NCBI GenBank assembly: GCA_947496695.1
Contig: CANMEI010000006.1
Location: 124,001 to 188,000 of the forward strand
Direction: 5' to 3'
Origin: an uncultured Cellulophaga sp.
GTDB lineage: Bacteria > Bacteroidota > Bacteroidia > Flavobacteriales > Flavobacteriaceae
DNA: 64,000 bases
Notes under the pieces: generated by a model
Told to the model about the DNA's origin: nothing
The model's database searches: none
Seen by the model: only the letters and a program-made list of their open reading frames with translations
In this document: one piece after another, positions 25,544-34,791 of the stretch
Position numbering within the stretch: position 1 is the stretch's first letter
Layout of the letters: the number at the start of each line of letters is the position of its first letter
Program-made: the position numbers and the translations under genes

Positions 25544-27784
25544 TTACATAAATTTTCTGATCAATACAGGTAAAAGTAAAAGGTCTAATAGTAATGCCGT
25601 TAAGAGTGTAGAGCTAATTAAAAGACCTATTATTAAACTTGGTGTATGTATAGAAAAAAGTAGGACCATAAACCCGAAAAATAGGAGTAGGGTTGTAATA
25701 ATTAATGCTCTACCAGTTTCTATAAAAGTAGTTTGTAAAGCATCTTCTTTTGATAAGCCTTTCGTAATTGCAATTTTATATTTTCCTAAAAAGTGGATAG
25801 TATCATCAACTGCAATTCCAAAAACAATAGCAAAAACAATTGATGTAGGTGCATCTAACGGAATTTTTAAAAAGCCTAATAATGCGCCTGCAAATAATAA
25901 AGGCAACATATTTGGGACTAATGATAAAAAAACAAGCTTATAGCTTTTAAATAAAAAAGCCATAATAATACCGACTAATAATAAGCCCATTAATAAACCT
26001 TGAAGTAGACTACCTTGTATATATGCCGCATTTTTATCCATTAGCATGCCTTTACCTGTAACCCTAAAATCTATTATAGTTGTATCAATATTTTTAGCAA
26101 CATAGTTATCAATATTTCCATAGGTTTTTACGAGGCTATCAGTACCAATATCAAGTACATTTGCTATTATTCTGGTTTTTGTCTGAGTGCTATCAACTAA
26201 TTTATTTAGCTGTTTTTTAGCGTATCTATTCGCATCTTTTTTATAACTATTAAATTTTTTCTCATTATTCGGGAGTGAGTAAAATTCAGATTTATTTAAA
26301 TTATTCGCTTTATTGAAAGCTTTAAAAATTGAATTCACGGATCTGACATTATCAATAGTAGCTATTGCTTGCAGTTTTTGGTTTACTTTTTCAATTTCTT
26401 TAGCAATTTTATAATCTGTAATTAAATAATCACCTTTAGTTTGCGCGGCAATTTCAATAGTTCTAAATCCAGAATAATTTGTTTGAAAAAATTGAAAATC
26501 TGCAGCAATCTTACTATTGTTTGGTAAGCTAGTTTTAAAAGTATAGTTCGTATTTACTAATGATAAGCCATAGAGACAGATTAGTGTTAATAATATGCTT
26601 ACTAAAACAATTTGTTTAGATTTTGTTTTAGTGAATGTGTTAATTTTTAATAAGTTATTTTTCCAAAACGACGTTTCTCTTTTTTTAGGCAACAACCGCT
26701 TATTGCTAAATGTTAATACCAATGCACTCGTAAAAAAGACAACGGTTATATAAGCTATTATAACACCAATTGCTGCATTCATTCCAAAATCTCTAATACC
26801 AATTAGTTTTGAGAATAATAAAGATAAAAAACCTATTGCAGTGGTTACTGATGTTAGTAGAGTAGATATGCCAACTTCTTTTAAAGCCTGTACTATAGCT
26901 GATTTTTTAGGAATGCCTGCCTTTAATTTTTCAAGAAAATTATCAAAAATATGTATCACGTCTGATGTACCTACAATAAGCATTAGAATAGGGTAAAAGG
27001 CGGCTAATACACTCAATTCTTTACCAAGTGCTGCTAAAGTGCCTAAGAAAATTAATAGGGCTACAAATATTGATGTAAGTGTAATAAAAACAATAGCTAC
27101 TCTTTTATAAATAATAAAAAGTACAATTAATACTAGAACCAATGAAATGGCAGATGTAACCGTTAATTCTCGCTTTTGCATATCAACCATAGCTTCATAA
27201 AATGAAGTTCTACCCATTAGGTGATTATTATCTAATTGATGCTTTTTTAATAAGCTTCTTGTACTATCAAGTAACGTGATAGATTGCTTATAATCTAAAT
27301 TGTCATCTGTTTCTAAAAAGAAAGATAATGAACTGGCATTTTTTGCTATAAACGATTTAATAAATAATTTGTCTTCTTGAATTTTTTTCCAATCAGATTG
27401 ATATTTAGTACTGTCTTTACTATGGAGTACTGGAATTTTAGTGTATCCAAAAGAAGTTTTTAAAGGGTAGGAGAGGTTGGTTAATGCAACAACATCGGTA
27501 ACAAAAGGTAGGTTTTTAGCATCAGTAGCAAAAGCTTCACATTGTAAAAGAAAATCTTTTTTAAAAATATCAGGTTCGTTTTCAATACCTACTAATAAAA
27601 AATTATCATCGGTAGAAAAATCTTTTATAAAAGCTTCATAAAAATATAAATCATCATCACCAGTTGGAAAAAACTGACTAAAATCAAAAGAAAATTTTAG
27701 GGTTGGAATTAAAAAACCAGATCCTACAGCTAAGAAGATAAAGAACCCGAGAATGATTTTTTTATACGATAATATTTTAAGCAT
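25544..27784 (-). CDS. RND-superfamily (MMPL-type) exporter
   Basis: The 746-residue protein has the classic two-fold RND plan: a first membrane helix at about residues 10-30, a periplasmic loop, five helices (about 205-365), a helix near 395-412, a second periplasmic loop and five final helices (about 600-745). The helix-4 signatures MLIVGTSDVIHIFDNF and FGIAVDDTIHFLGKY match MMPL/sterol-sensing type RND carriers. It uses proton force to move hydrophobic molecules such as lipids. Two genes upstream on the same strand encode an anti-sigma and an ECF sigma factor. Cargo unknown. Confidence 0.9.
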   Translation of the reverse strand: MLKILSYKKIILGFFIFLAVGSGFLIPTLKFSFDFSQFFPTGDDDLYFYEAFIKDFSTDDNFLLVGIENEPDIFKKDFLLQCEAFATDAKNLPFVTDVVALTNLSYPLKTSFGYTKIPVLHSKDSTKYQSDWKKIQEDKLFIKSFIAKNASSLSFFLETDDNLDYKQSITLLDSTRSLLKKHQLDNNHLMGRTSFYEAMVDMQKRELTVTSAISLVLVLIVLFIIYKRVAIVFITLTSIFVALLIFLGTLAALGKELSVLAAFYPILMLIVGTSDVIHIFDNFLEKLKAGIPKKSAIVQALKEVGISTLLTSVTTAIGFLSLLFSKLIGIRDFGMNAAIGVIIAYITVVFFTSALVLTFSNKRLLPKKRETSFWKNNLLKINTFTKTKSKQIVLVSILLTLICLYGLSLVNTNYTFKTSLPNNSKIAADFQFFQTNYSGFRTIEIAAQTKGDYLITDYKIAKEIEKVNQKLQAIATIDNVRSVNSIFKAFNKANNLNKSEFYSLPNNEKKFNSYKKDANRYAKKQLNKLVDSTQTKTRIIANVLDIGTDSLVKTYGNIDNYVAKNIDTTIIDFRVTGKGMLMDKNAAYIQGSLLQGLLMGLLLVGIIMAFLFKSYKLVFLSLVPNMLPLLFAGALLGFLKIPLDAPTSIVFAIVFGIAVDDTIHFLGKYKIAITKGLSKEDALQTTFIETGRALIITTLLLFFGFMVLLFSIHTPSLIIGLLISSTLLTALLLDLLLLPVLIRKFM

Positions 27785-27797
27785 AAACCCTTAATTA

Positions 27798-27886
27798 GTA
27801 CTAGTAAATAAACCCCATTTAATTCAACATCTAAACTACTAGTTAAAGTTATTCAGATTTTTTTAATCAAATGGGATTTATTAGTA
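27798..27886. repeat. Imperfect inverted repeat between exporter and anti-sigma genes
   Basis: TACTAGTAAATAAACCCCAT (from 27798) is answered by CAAATGGGATTTATTAGTA (ending near 27886), with about 40 bases between. It lies in the 112-base gap after the anti-sigma stop and just before the exporter start. It may be a terminator or a regulatory structure separating the two genes. Confidence 0.4.
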
Positions 27887-27896
27887 TTGTTTTAGC

Positions 27897-28691
27897 TTAA
27901 GAACTTACGGCACCTAAAGTGTATAATTGCTCTAAATTAGGTGATTTACTACCACCAGCAGGTTCTAAAGTAATACCGAATGCTTCTGATGCATTAGGGT
28001 TTGCTAAGGCAAATACTTTATTTTCATCAGTAATAAAACCTTCTAAAAGTCCCATACTTGTTGGGGTAAGTGGGTCTAGTTTTAATGACCATACTTGGTA
28101 AACCATTCCATCTGGTGGTTCAGGTAAACCTTGAGCATCAATAAATACTTTCTGTTCTCTTTTATTCCAATATGCTTTGGCATATGAGGTAGGAGAAACT
28201 GCTTGACCACCTAAAGCAACAACTTGAATATCTTTATCTCTAATTGTTGTTAGTAATTCTTGAGATTTTTCTAGTGAAGAATTAGCGTCTTCAATTTGTT
28301 GTTCAAGTAATTCATTGTTTTGAGAGGCTATATTTATTTCAGATTTTAAAGCATTATTTTGCTTATACATATAATCAAAACCTACAGCTAAAATAATTGC
28401 AGCAGCCCAACCTAAGTATGAAGACCAATTTGTATCTTTCTTAGTAATTGGAATTACCTTAGTAGCATTCTGTATTCTATTTTGTATATCATTAAAACCT
28501 TTGTTAGCAGAACGTTTTGGGCTTGTAGCTTTTGAAAGTGCCAAAATAGATGCTTCAATAGATTCTATTTCTTTTTTAATTTCAGGGTGTTCGGCGGCAA
28601 GAGCAACAACCTCAAGGTTTTCTTGCTCAGAAAGAGTGCCTGCAACGTACAGCTCTAAAATTCCTGATGTTATATATTTTTCTATATCCAT
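27897..28691 (-). CDS. RskA-like anti-sigma factor
   Basis: The 264-residue protein has an N-terminal cytoplasmic anti-sigma region (ITSGILELYVAGTLSEQENLEVVALAAEHPEIKKEIE in overlapping parts: SGILELYVAGTLSEQE), one membrane helix (about 92-110; YLGWAAAIILAVGFDYMYK), a coiled coil (about 112-150) and a periplasmic RskA C-terminal domain (QAVSPTSYAKAYWNKREQKVFID in part; VYQVWSLKLDPLTP; AFGITLEPAGGS). It binds and holds the sigma factor encoded 2 bases upstream and would release it on regulated proteolysis. Confidence 0.9.
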   Translation of the reverse strand: MDIEKYITSGILELYVAGTLSEQENLEVVALAAEHPEIKKEIESIEASILALSKATSPKRSANKGFNDIQNRIQNATKVIPITKKDTNWSSYLGWAAAIILAVGFDYMYKQNNALKSEINIASQNNELLEQQIEDANSSLEKSQELLTTIRDKDIQVVALGGQAVSPTSYAKAYWNKREQKVFIDAQGLPEPPDGMVYQVWSLKLDPLTPTSMGLLEGFITDENKVFALANPNASEAFGITLEPAGGSKSPNLEQLYTLGAVSS

Positions 28692-28693
28692 TT

Positions 28694-29224
28694 TTATACC
28701 GATAAATTACCTCTAATTTGAGAAATACAACTTCTGTTTCTAGTTTTAACTGTTCCTACTGGAATAGATAGCTCCTCCGCTGCCTCTTTTTGAGTGTACC
28801 CTTGAAAATAAAGTAGCTGTATAATTTGAACACATTTGTCTTTTAAGTTGGTTAAAAGATTTTTTATTCCAATGGTATCTACCTGATTATTAAGGTCATT
28901 TTTGTCTTCAAGGATATTTACGAAAAAATCTGAAGAAAGGTTTTGTTTGCTGTTTTTATGGGATTTAGAGCGCACTTCATCGATTGCTGCGTTTCTGGCG
29001 ATGTTTAACATCCAGGTAAAAAACCTACCTTTTGAAGCATTGTAGCTTTCTGAGTTTTTCCAAGCCTTAACAAAAACATCTTGACATATTTCTTGGGCAA
29101 TATCAGAATTTTTCACAATGCTGTTAATAACGCCACATATATTATCTGAATACATTTCGTATAGCTTTTCAAAAGCATTACTGTCTTTATTACGGAAATT
29201 TTCTACTAATACTTCTAATTCCAT
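28694..29224 (-). CDS. ECF-type sigma-70 factor
   Basis: The 176-residue protein has sigma region 2 (about residues 10-85; CQDVFVKAWKNSESYN, FFTWMLNIARNAAIDEVRS) and region 4 (about 120-172; LLYFQGYTQKEAAEELSIPVGTVKTR). It lacks regions 1 and 3, as ECF factors do. It directs RNA polymerase to a small set of promoters when freed from the RskA-like partner encoded next to it. It probably drives its own gene and may drive the DUF4331 cluster. Confidence 0.94.
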   Translation of the reverse strand: MELEVLVENFRNKDSNAFEKLYEMYSDNICGVINSIVKNSDIAQEICQDVFVKAWKNSESYNASKGRFFTWMLNIARNAAIDEVRSKSHKNSKQNLSSDFFVNILEDKNDLNNQVDTIGIKNLLTNLKDKCVQIIQLLYFQGYTQKEAAEELSIPVGTVKTRNRSCISQIRGNLSV

Positions 29225-29256
29225 GTATTGTGTTTACGAATCTAAGATACTATAAA

Positions 29257-29283
29257 AAAAAGCTACATTTCTGTAGCTTTTAT
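29257..29283 (-). terminator. Terminator after the SOD gene
   Basis: AAAAGCTACA and TGTAGCTTTT form a 10-bp perfect stem with a 4-base loop and flanking A and T runs. It isolates the sigma operon (promoter confined to about 29225-29256) from the SOD gene. Confidence 0.88.
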
Positions 29284-29305
29284 TCTTATAAAATGTTTTT
29301 ATGAT

Positions 29306-29899
29306 TTATTGGATAATTCCAGCACAACTTACACGTGTACCAGCATCACCACTAGGTTGTGAAGTGTAGTCATCAACACCTTCGTGAACAATAACACCTT
29401 TACCCAATATATTCATGGTATCATCATCACAATCCATACACCATTCATCAGTGCTGAATTCAATTTCAGCAACACCATCGGCATTTGCTGTAAAATTTCC
29501 TATATCTCCTTTGTGGTATCCTTCTTTTGCACCCCATTTGCCGTGTGGCTGATCAGTTGGGTTCCAGTGTCCTCCGGCTGATTTTCCATCTTCAGAAGAG
29601 CAGTCTGCTGTTTCGTGAATATGGATAGCGTGCTCACCTTCTTTTAATCCAGATAAATGAGCAATCATTTTTACTTCATTATCTTTTTGTGTAAACTTAA
29701 TTTCTCCTTTTACGTTACTATCACTTTTTGGTTCTAATGCAATGGTTGTAGTTTTTTCAGCCATTTCATTTTCCATTTCAGTATTGTTCTCTTCTGAAGT
29801 TTCCATTTTAGGAGCTCCATCAGGTTTTTTCTTTTGCTCTTTGCAACTATAAGTAAGACTTATAAAAGCAATTGATAGCGTTAATATTGTTTTTTTCAT
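29306..29899 (-). CDS. Cu/Zn superoxide dismutase family lipoprotein
   Basis: The 197-residue protein begins with a lipoprotein signal (LSIAFISLTYSCKEQ). After an acidic linker (about 22-50) comes the SodC fold: metal-binding HIHETADC, GGHWNP and the bridging/zinc region GYHKGDIGN, then GKGVIVHEGVDDY and the active-site Arg with a disulfide Cys in GDAGTRVSCAGI. All metal ligands appear to be kept, so it likely removes superoxide in the periplasm or on the surface. Upstream is a similarly exported YceI lipoprotein. Confidence 0.92.
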   Translation of the reverse strand: MKKTILTLSIAFISLTYSCKEQKKKPDGAPKMETSEENNTEMENEMAEKTTTIALEPKSDSNVKGEIKFTQKDNEVKMIAHLSGLKEGEHAIHIHETADCSSEDGKSAGGHWNPTDQPHGKWGAKEGYHKGDIGNFTANADGVAEIEFSTDEWCMDCDDDTMNILGKGVIVHEGVDDYTSQPSGDAGTRVSCAGIIQ

Positions 29900-30009
29900 T
29901 TTTTAGTATTTTTAATTTTGAGTACAAAATTGTAACAGTACTAAAGTAGAAGTAAACGTTGTTTTGTATTAACGTATTAAAACGTATTATTAACGCTATC
30001 AATAAATAG

Positions 30010-30648
30010 TTATTTCTTCTCAAAAAGAACGTCTGCTTTCACAGCAACTTCATCCCATGTTTTACTAACACCGTCAGGCCCTGTGTGTAATACTTCACAA
30101 ACTTTATTTAATGATGCAACAGCATCAGATGCATTCCATTTTTTTAAATCCATAACACCAGAAAAACTATAGCTAGTTTCGCTATTTGCTGTTACCTCTA
30201 AAGGAATATTTGCTGTTTCACCGTTTAATGTAACATCAATTGAAGGTTGGTCCCCATCAACTTTAAAAGTACCAGATATTAATTCAGTGTCTTTCATTGC
30301 ACCAAAAAAGAATTCTGTGATTTTTGGATCTCTTGTACCTGTTGCATCATTTGTAAATAAGCTACTTACAGGAATGCTAAATTTACTACCATTTAAAATT
30401 TCTAATGGTGTTTCACCAGAACCTAGTTCTGTAATTTTAATAGATTTAAATTCGCCACCAACTGGTAATTTTTCTGTTGTTTTGTAAGCTACGAAACTTA
30501 CTTTAGTTGAATCGCTTACTAAAGAGTATGCGCTTTCTTTTTCCATCGTAGCTGTAGTTTCTTCAGCTTTTTTTTCTTTCTTTTCTTCTTTACAACTGTA
30601 CGATAATGTTGCTGCCGCCAGAGATAAAATTAAAACTATCTTTTTCAT
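30010..30648 (-). CDS. YceI-family lipoprotein
   Basis: The 212-residue protein has a lipoprotein signal (SLAAATLSYSCKEEKK), a charged linker and a YceI lipocalin-like barrel (about 50-210): STKVSFVAYKTTEKLPVGGEF (in part, KVSFVAYKTTEKLPVGGEF), FGAMKDTELISGTFKVDG and FSGVMDLKKWNASDAVASLN. YceI proteins bind polyisoprenoid or similar lipids. It shares the KxxK linker style of the SOD lipoprotein next door, suggesting joint surface presentation; 110 bases separate them. Confidence 0.88.
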   Translation of the reverse strand: MKKIVLILSLAAATLSYSCKEEKKEKKAEETTATMEKESAYSLVSDSTKVSFVAYKTTEKLPVGGEFKSIKITELGSGETPLEILNGSKFSIPVSSLFTNDATGTRDPKITEFFFGAMKDTELISGTFKVDGDQPSIDVTLNGETANIPLEVTANSETSYSFSGVMDLKKWNASDAVASLNKVCEVLHTGPDGVSKTWDEVAVKADVLFEKK

Positions 30649-30726
30649 TTTTATTATTGTTAATTGTTACTATAAAATTACAATTTATTTGAGGTACAAT
30701 CTAATTCAACGAAGATTCTTTTGTGC

Positions 30727-31404
30727 TTATTTTTTCTTTCTTAAATCAGGATTAAATGTAATTCCAAACTGCAAACGATCATAATTAGCATTAGTAAAAT
30801 GATTTTTTAAATACCCGGCTTGTACGCTTAAGTTTTCGGTTACATTTATACCTAAAGCAGCATACAACCTGTTCTGACCAAAAGTTTCACCTTGTAGGTT
30901 AATAAATATTTCGTCATAAAAATTTAAAAAGAAAATGTCAGTTAGCGGTAGTGTTATTTGCATTCTGTAACGCGCTCTGTGTTGAGTTTCATTAAAACCA
31001 TAAGCTTCAATAAAACGTTGTTCTAATCTGTAACGGTGTTCAAAATGAAATTCTCCAACCTTATTTTTTAAAATCAGTTGCTCAAAAATTCTATGTTCAG
31101 TACTATTTTCTTCGCCAAAAAACTCTTCAAAAGTTCCATTGGTACTAATATAGCCATAACCTGCGGTTACAATAGCCTCAGGGTTTATGTGATAATTTAA
31201 TCCTGTTCTTAGCAATAGTTGATTAAAGTTGTTTGCTGTTTCGTAATATCTAAATTGAGCTTCGGTATGTATACTCAATTTATTAGAGATTTTATTAGTA
31301 CCAAAATACATATACCATGCACCTAAATCATCTTCGCCGTTGTCTTGAGCTTGAACAGATGTTAAAATTGAAATAATTGAAATAATAGTAAAAAATCTTC
31401 TCAT
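30727..31404 (-). CDS. DUF2490 outer-membrane-like protein
   Basis: The 225-residue protein has a signal peptide (to about SVQAQ) and a beta-strand-rich body: DLGAWYMYFGTNKISNKLSIHTEAQFR, HRYRLEQRFIEAYGFNETQHRARYR in parts (LGAWYMYFGTNKIS; HRYRLEQRF; RARYRMQITLPL), ending FGITFNPDLRKKK. This is the DUF2490 family, likely a small outer-membrane barrel of unknown role. It lies 78 bases upstream of the YceI gene and 71 bases after the BNR gene, with a hairpin between the latter two. Confidence 0.85.
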   Translation of the reverse strand: MRRFFTIISIISILTSVQAQDNGEDDLGAWYMYFGTNKISNKLSIHTEAQFRYYETANNFNQLLLRTGLNYHINPEAIVTAGYGYISTNGTFEEFFGEENSTEHRIFEQLILKNKVGEFHFEHRYRLEQRFIEAYGFNETQHRARYRMQITLPLTDIFFLNFYDEIFINLQGETFGQNRLYAALGINVTENLSVQAGYLKNHFTNANYDRLQFGITFNPDLRKKK

Positions 31405-31429
31405 AGTTTTTTTTGCATAAAATTAAATA

Positions 31430-31458
31430 CTACTGAAAATATTATAGTATTTCAGTAG
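31430..31458 (-). terminator. Terminator after the BNR-repeat gene
   Basis: CTACTGAAA and TTTCAGTAG form a perfect 9-bp stem that can extend inward, lying 18 bases after the stop codon at 31476. The flanks are A/T-rich in both directions. Confidence 0.75.
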
Positions 31459-31475
31459 CATTTAAAAAGCTTTAT

Positions 31476-34400
31476 TTAATTAATTGAAATTGTTTTAATT
31501 TCTTTAAAAGGACTGCTATCAGCTTTATTTATAGTAGTCTTATAATCCTGCCAATCTTTAGAGAAAAAGCTGTTTGTTTTTTCTAAAGCGCTATTTAATT
31601 CATCTTTAGCAAAGCTTATTAAGTCTTTTTCAGTTTGCGTGATGCCTGTTTTTCTTGAACGTACATATGAACTAGCATTTCTTAAACGAAGCATAACTGT
31701 TATTTCTGGGTTTCTAGTAATCCCTTGTCTTTTGTCTTCTTTGCCTAAGTAAAGTGCCATTATTTCATCAATTTTTTTAGTAATTTCTTTTGATGCTTTA
31801 ATTTCACTTTTATACTTTTCTTTATCAAGCTCTTTTAAGTCTTTCTGATATTTAGAAGCAATATTTTTACTTTCAACCAACTGCTTAACAGCATCTGCAG
31901 CAGTTTGTGTATAGCTTTCTAAAGTTTTTGAATTTGCATACACTTCATTAATAGAGCTTAAAGAAGTTTCAATTCGTGGGTCAGATTTTACTTCAATTTT
32001 TACTTCATCTGAAACAGTACCGAAACTCATTTTAATAGAATAGGTACCTGGTTTAACATCAGTACCTCCTGGTTCATTTTTTCGTTTGCTTATTTTTCTT
32101 GAAGGTCTATCTGCTCCTGTTTCATCCATATTCCAATAAAATCTATGGAAACCTGCTTTTTCTGGAGTTTCATATTTTAAGGTTCTAATTAAGCGTTCTC
32201 CATCATAAATATCAAATTGAATAGAATCTTTTTTCTGTACTGCAGTTAGTTTTTCTTTTCCAGTATCTTCTTCATTATCCTCTCCTTTTGAATCTGATTT
32301 TTTAGCACTCTTCTTTTTGCCTTCTTTTAGATAATAAGTAATCATTGCTCCAGATTTCTTGTTCTTACCGTTAAACATAGCATCAGCACCAAATCGACTT
32401 CCGGTTGGTTGTTGGTATGCAGCTTGGTATGCAGTTGGTGGTGTAAAAAGTTTAGCATCTTGTTGTAAAAGTGTGTAATCAGCAGCTAAAGCTCTTAAAG
32501 GGCGAATATCGTCTAAAACCCATGCAGCTCTACCAAATGTGCCAATTACTAAATCGTGCTCTCTTGGCTGAATAGCTAAATCTTTTGTAGAAACAGTAGG
32601 GAAACCTTCTGTCCATTTTTGCCATTTTTCACCCGCATTAAATGAAATATATAACCCATCATCAGTACCTAAAAATAACAAATTAGGGTTTTCAATATCT
32701 TCTATAATAGATAAAGTATAACTTTTCACATCATTACCATCAACAATACGTTCCCATGTTTTACCATAGTTTTTAGTTCTGTATGCATAAGGTGTGTAAT
32801 TAAACCTACGGTAATCATTAGCAATTAGTAAAGCTTCGCCTTTATTTTTGTTTGATGCTTTTATTTGCGGAATCCAACTTCCTTTAGGTAAGCCTTTAAT
32901 ATTGGAAGTAACCTCAGTCCAATTAGTGCCGCCATTTTGTGTAATGTGTACACGACCATCATCAGAAGCAACCCACAACATGTCTTTTTCTATTGGTGAA
33001 GGCTCAATGACTAAAATAGTACAATGATTTTCTGCACCAGTAGCATCCATTGTTAAACCACCACTTTCGCTTTGTTTTTGTTTTTCAGGATCGTTTGTAG
33101 TTAAATCCGGAGAAATAACTTCCCATGTTAAGCCTTTGTTAGTGCTTTTGTGTACAAATTGACTTCCAAAATATACTGTACTATTATCAAACGGGTCTTG
33201 ACCTATACCCGAATTCCAATTAAAACGCAATTTAGTGTTTGCATCTGGTGGAGTAGGGCGTACTATATAATTGTTACCTGTAATGTGATCGTATCTTGAT
33301 ACATTACCTTGTTGGCTCATAGCATAACCAAAACGAGAATCATCTTTATCAGGTAAAACATCAAAACCATCACCAAAAGCAATTTCTTGCCAATAACTGT
33401 TACGTATTCCTTGCGCTTTCCAAACATAAGCAGGACCTCTCCAAGAGCCATTATCTTGCATTCCTCCGTACACATTATATGGGTATTCGTTATCGGTATT
33501 AATATGATAGAATTGTGCAACGGGTATGTTACCTACAAAGCGCCATGATTTTCCACCATCTTTAGTAATGTTCATACCACCATCATTACCATCCATCATA
33601 AATTGGCCATTTTTAGGGTGAATCCACCATGCATGGTGATCTGGGTGAACACCATTATCAGCACGGTAGGCAGGCATCAATTGGCTAAAACTTTTTCCAC
33701 CATCTTCAGATACGTTTATATAGGTGAAAACTGAATATATGCGATTTTCATTCTGTGGATCTACATATATTTCAGAGTAGTAAAAAGGTCTGTTACCAAT
33801 ATCTTCTTTATCATTTATTTTTTTCCATTTAAAGCCACCATCTTCAGATTTGTAAAGGGCATTCTTTTTTGCTTCAATTAACGCGTATACAACATTTGGT
33901 TTTCCGGGAGCAATAGCAACACCTATACGACCAAGTTCACCAGCAGGCAAACCATCTTCTTCGCTAAGTTTTTTCCAGTTTTCACCACCATCATGCGTCA
34001 TATATAAACCACTACCTTCACCACCAGATTTAAAAAACCAAGGGTCTCTTTTGTGTTCCCACATTGCAGCAATTAATTTGTTTGGGTTTGTTGGGTCCAT
34101 AACCAAATCGGCAATACCAGATTTGTTATTGGTGAATAGTATTTTTTTCCAAGTTAGCCCACCGTCAATAGTTTTAAAAACTCCACGTTCTGGGTGCTCG
34201 CCCCAAGGTGAGCCAATCGCTCCGGCATAAACAATATCAGGATTTGTAGGATCAATGACAATACGGTGTATGTGTCTTGTTTTTTCTAAACCCATTGCTT
34301 TCCAGCTTTTACCACCGTCTAAAGATTTGTAAATTCCGTAACCGCCATTTAAACTATTTCTAGGGTTACCTTCTCCAGTACCTACCCAAATAACGGAAGG

Positions 34401-34688
34401 GTTACTTTGTTGTATAGCTACAGAACCTACTGAAGCAGTAACTTCTTTATCAAAAATGGGTTCCCATTTAATACCTCCAGAAGTAGATTTCCAAAGGCCA
34501 CCAGAAGCAGTACCTACATACATAATTTCTGGGTTTTCATGAACGGCATCAATAGCTGTAACACGGCCACTCATACCTCCTGGGCCAATATTTCGGGGTT
34601 TAAGATCTTGAATAAGATCCATTGTAAAATCTTGTGCAAACGAAATTAACGACACAAAAAGCGTCATTAGAAGTAGCAGTTTTTTCAT
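31476..34688 (-). CDS. Secreted BNR/sortilin-like beta-propeller protein
   Basis: The 1070-residue protein has a signal peptide (ending SLISFAQ) and then many Asp-box and VPS10-type repeats across residues 25-740, such as SGGLWKSTSGGIKWEPI, GIYKSLDGGKSWKAMG and GVFKTIDGGLTWKKIL, giving one or two beta propellers. From about 770 there is a variable charged linker (KKSAKKSDSKGEDNEEDTGK) and a C-terminal helical region with PGTYSIKMSFGTVSDEVKIE. It resembles the large WD40/YVTN/BNR-like proteins common in Bacteroidota, of unknown role. No type IX tail is seen. It lies behind a symmetrical 10-bp inverted repeat. Confidence 0.88.
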   Translation of the reverse strand: MKKLLLLMTLFVSLISFAQDFTMDLIQDLKPRNIGPGGMSGRVTAIDAVHENPEIMYVGTASGGLWKSTSGGIKWEPIFDKEVTASVGSVAIQQSNPSVIWVGTGEGNPRNSLNGGYGIYKSLDGGKSWKAMGLEKTRHIHRIVIDPTNPDIVYAGAIGSPWGEHPERGVFKTIDGGLTWKKILFTNNKSGIADLVMDPTNPNKLIAAMWEHKRDPWFFKSGGEGSGLYMTHDGGENWKKLSEEDGLPAGELGRIGVAIAPGKPNVVYALIEAKKNALYKSEDGGFKWKKINDKEDIGNRPFYYSEIYVDPQNENRIYSVFTYINVSEDGGKSFSQLMPAYRADNGVHPDHHAWWIHPKNGQFMMDGNDGGMNITKDGGKSWRFVGNIPVAQFYHINTDNEYPYNVYGGMQDNGSWRGPAYVWKAQGIRNSYWQEIAFGDGFDVLPDKDDSRFGYAMSQQGNVSRYDHITGNNYIVRPTPPDANTKLRFNWNSGIGQDPFDNSTVYFGSQFVHKSTNKGLTWEVISPDLTTNDPEKQKQSESGGLTMDATGAENHCTILVIEPSPIEKDMLWVASDDGRVHITQNGGTNWTEVTSNIKGLPKGSWIPQIKASNKNKGEALLIANDYRRFNYTPYAYRTKNYGKTWERIVDGNDVKSYTLSIIEDIENPNLLFLGTDDGLYISFNAGEKWQKWTEGFPTVSTKDLAIQPREHDLVIGTFGRAAWVLDDIRPLRALAADYTLLQQDAKLFTPPTAYQAAYQQPTGSRFGADAMFNGKNKKSGAMITYYLKEGKKKSAKKSDSKGEDNEEDTGKEKLTAVQKKDSIQFDIYDGERLIRTLKYETPEKAGFHRFYWNMDETGADRPSRKISKRKNEPGGTDVKPGTYSIKMSFGTVSDEVKIEVKSDPRIETSLSSINEVYANSKTLESYTQTAADAVKQLVESKNIASKYQKDLKELDKEKYKSEIKASKEITKKIDEIMALYLGKEDKRQGITRNPEITVMLRLRNASSYVRSRKTGITQTEKDLISFAKDELNSALEKTNSFFSKDWQDYKTTINKADSSPFKEIKTISIN

Positions 34689-34697
34689 TAAAATTTA

Positions 34698-34734
34698 GTT
34701 TTGGTATAATTAGTCGCATTAAAGATACCAAAAC
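34698..34734 (-). promoter_or_regulatory. Perfect inverted repeat at the BNR-gene promoter
   Basis: GTTTTGGTAT and ATACCAAAAC are exact reverse complements with a 17-base spacer, ending 10 bases before the start codon. A near -7 box, TATCTTTA on the minus strand, overlaps one arm (34720-34727). It could be an operator or, in the transcript, a hairpin near the ribosome site. Confidence 0.4.
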
Positions 34735-34791
34735 CAAAAAATATAAATCTTAAAAGGATGTTAAGTAGAAAGTGCTCCTTTATTTTATTTT

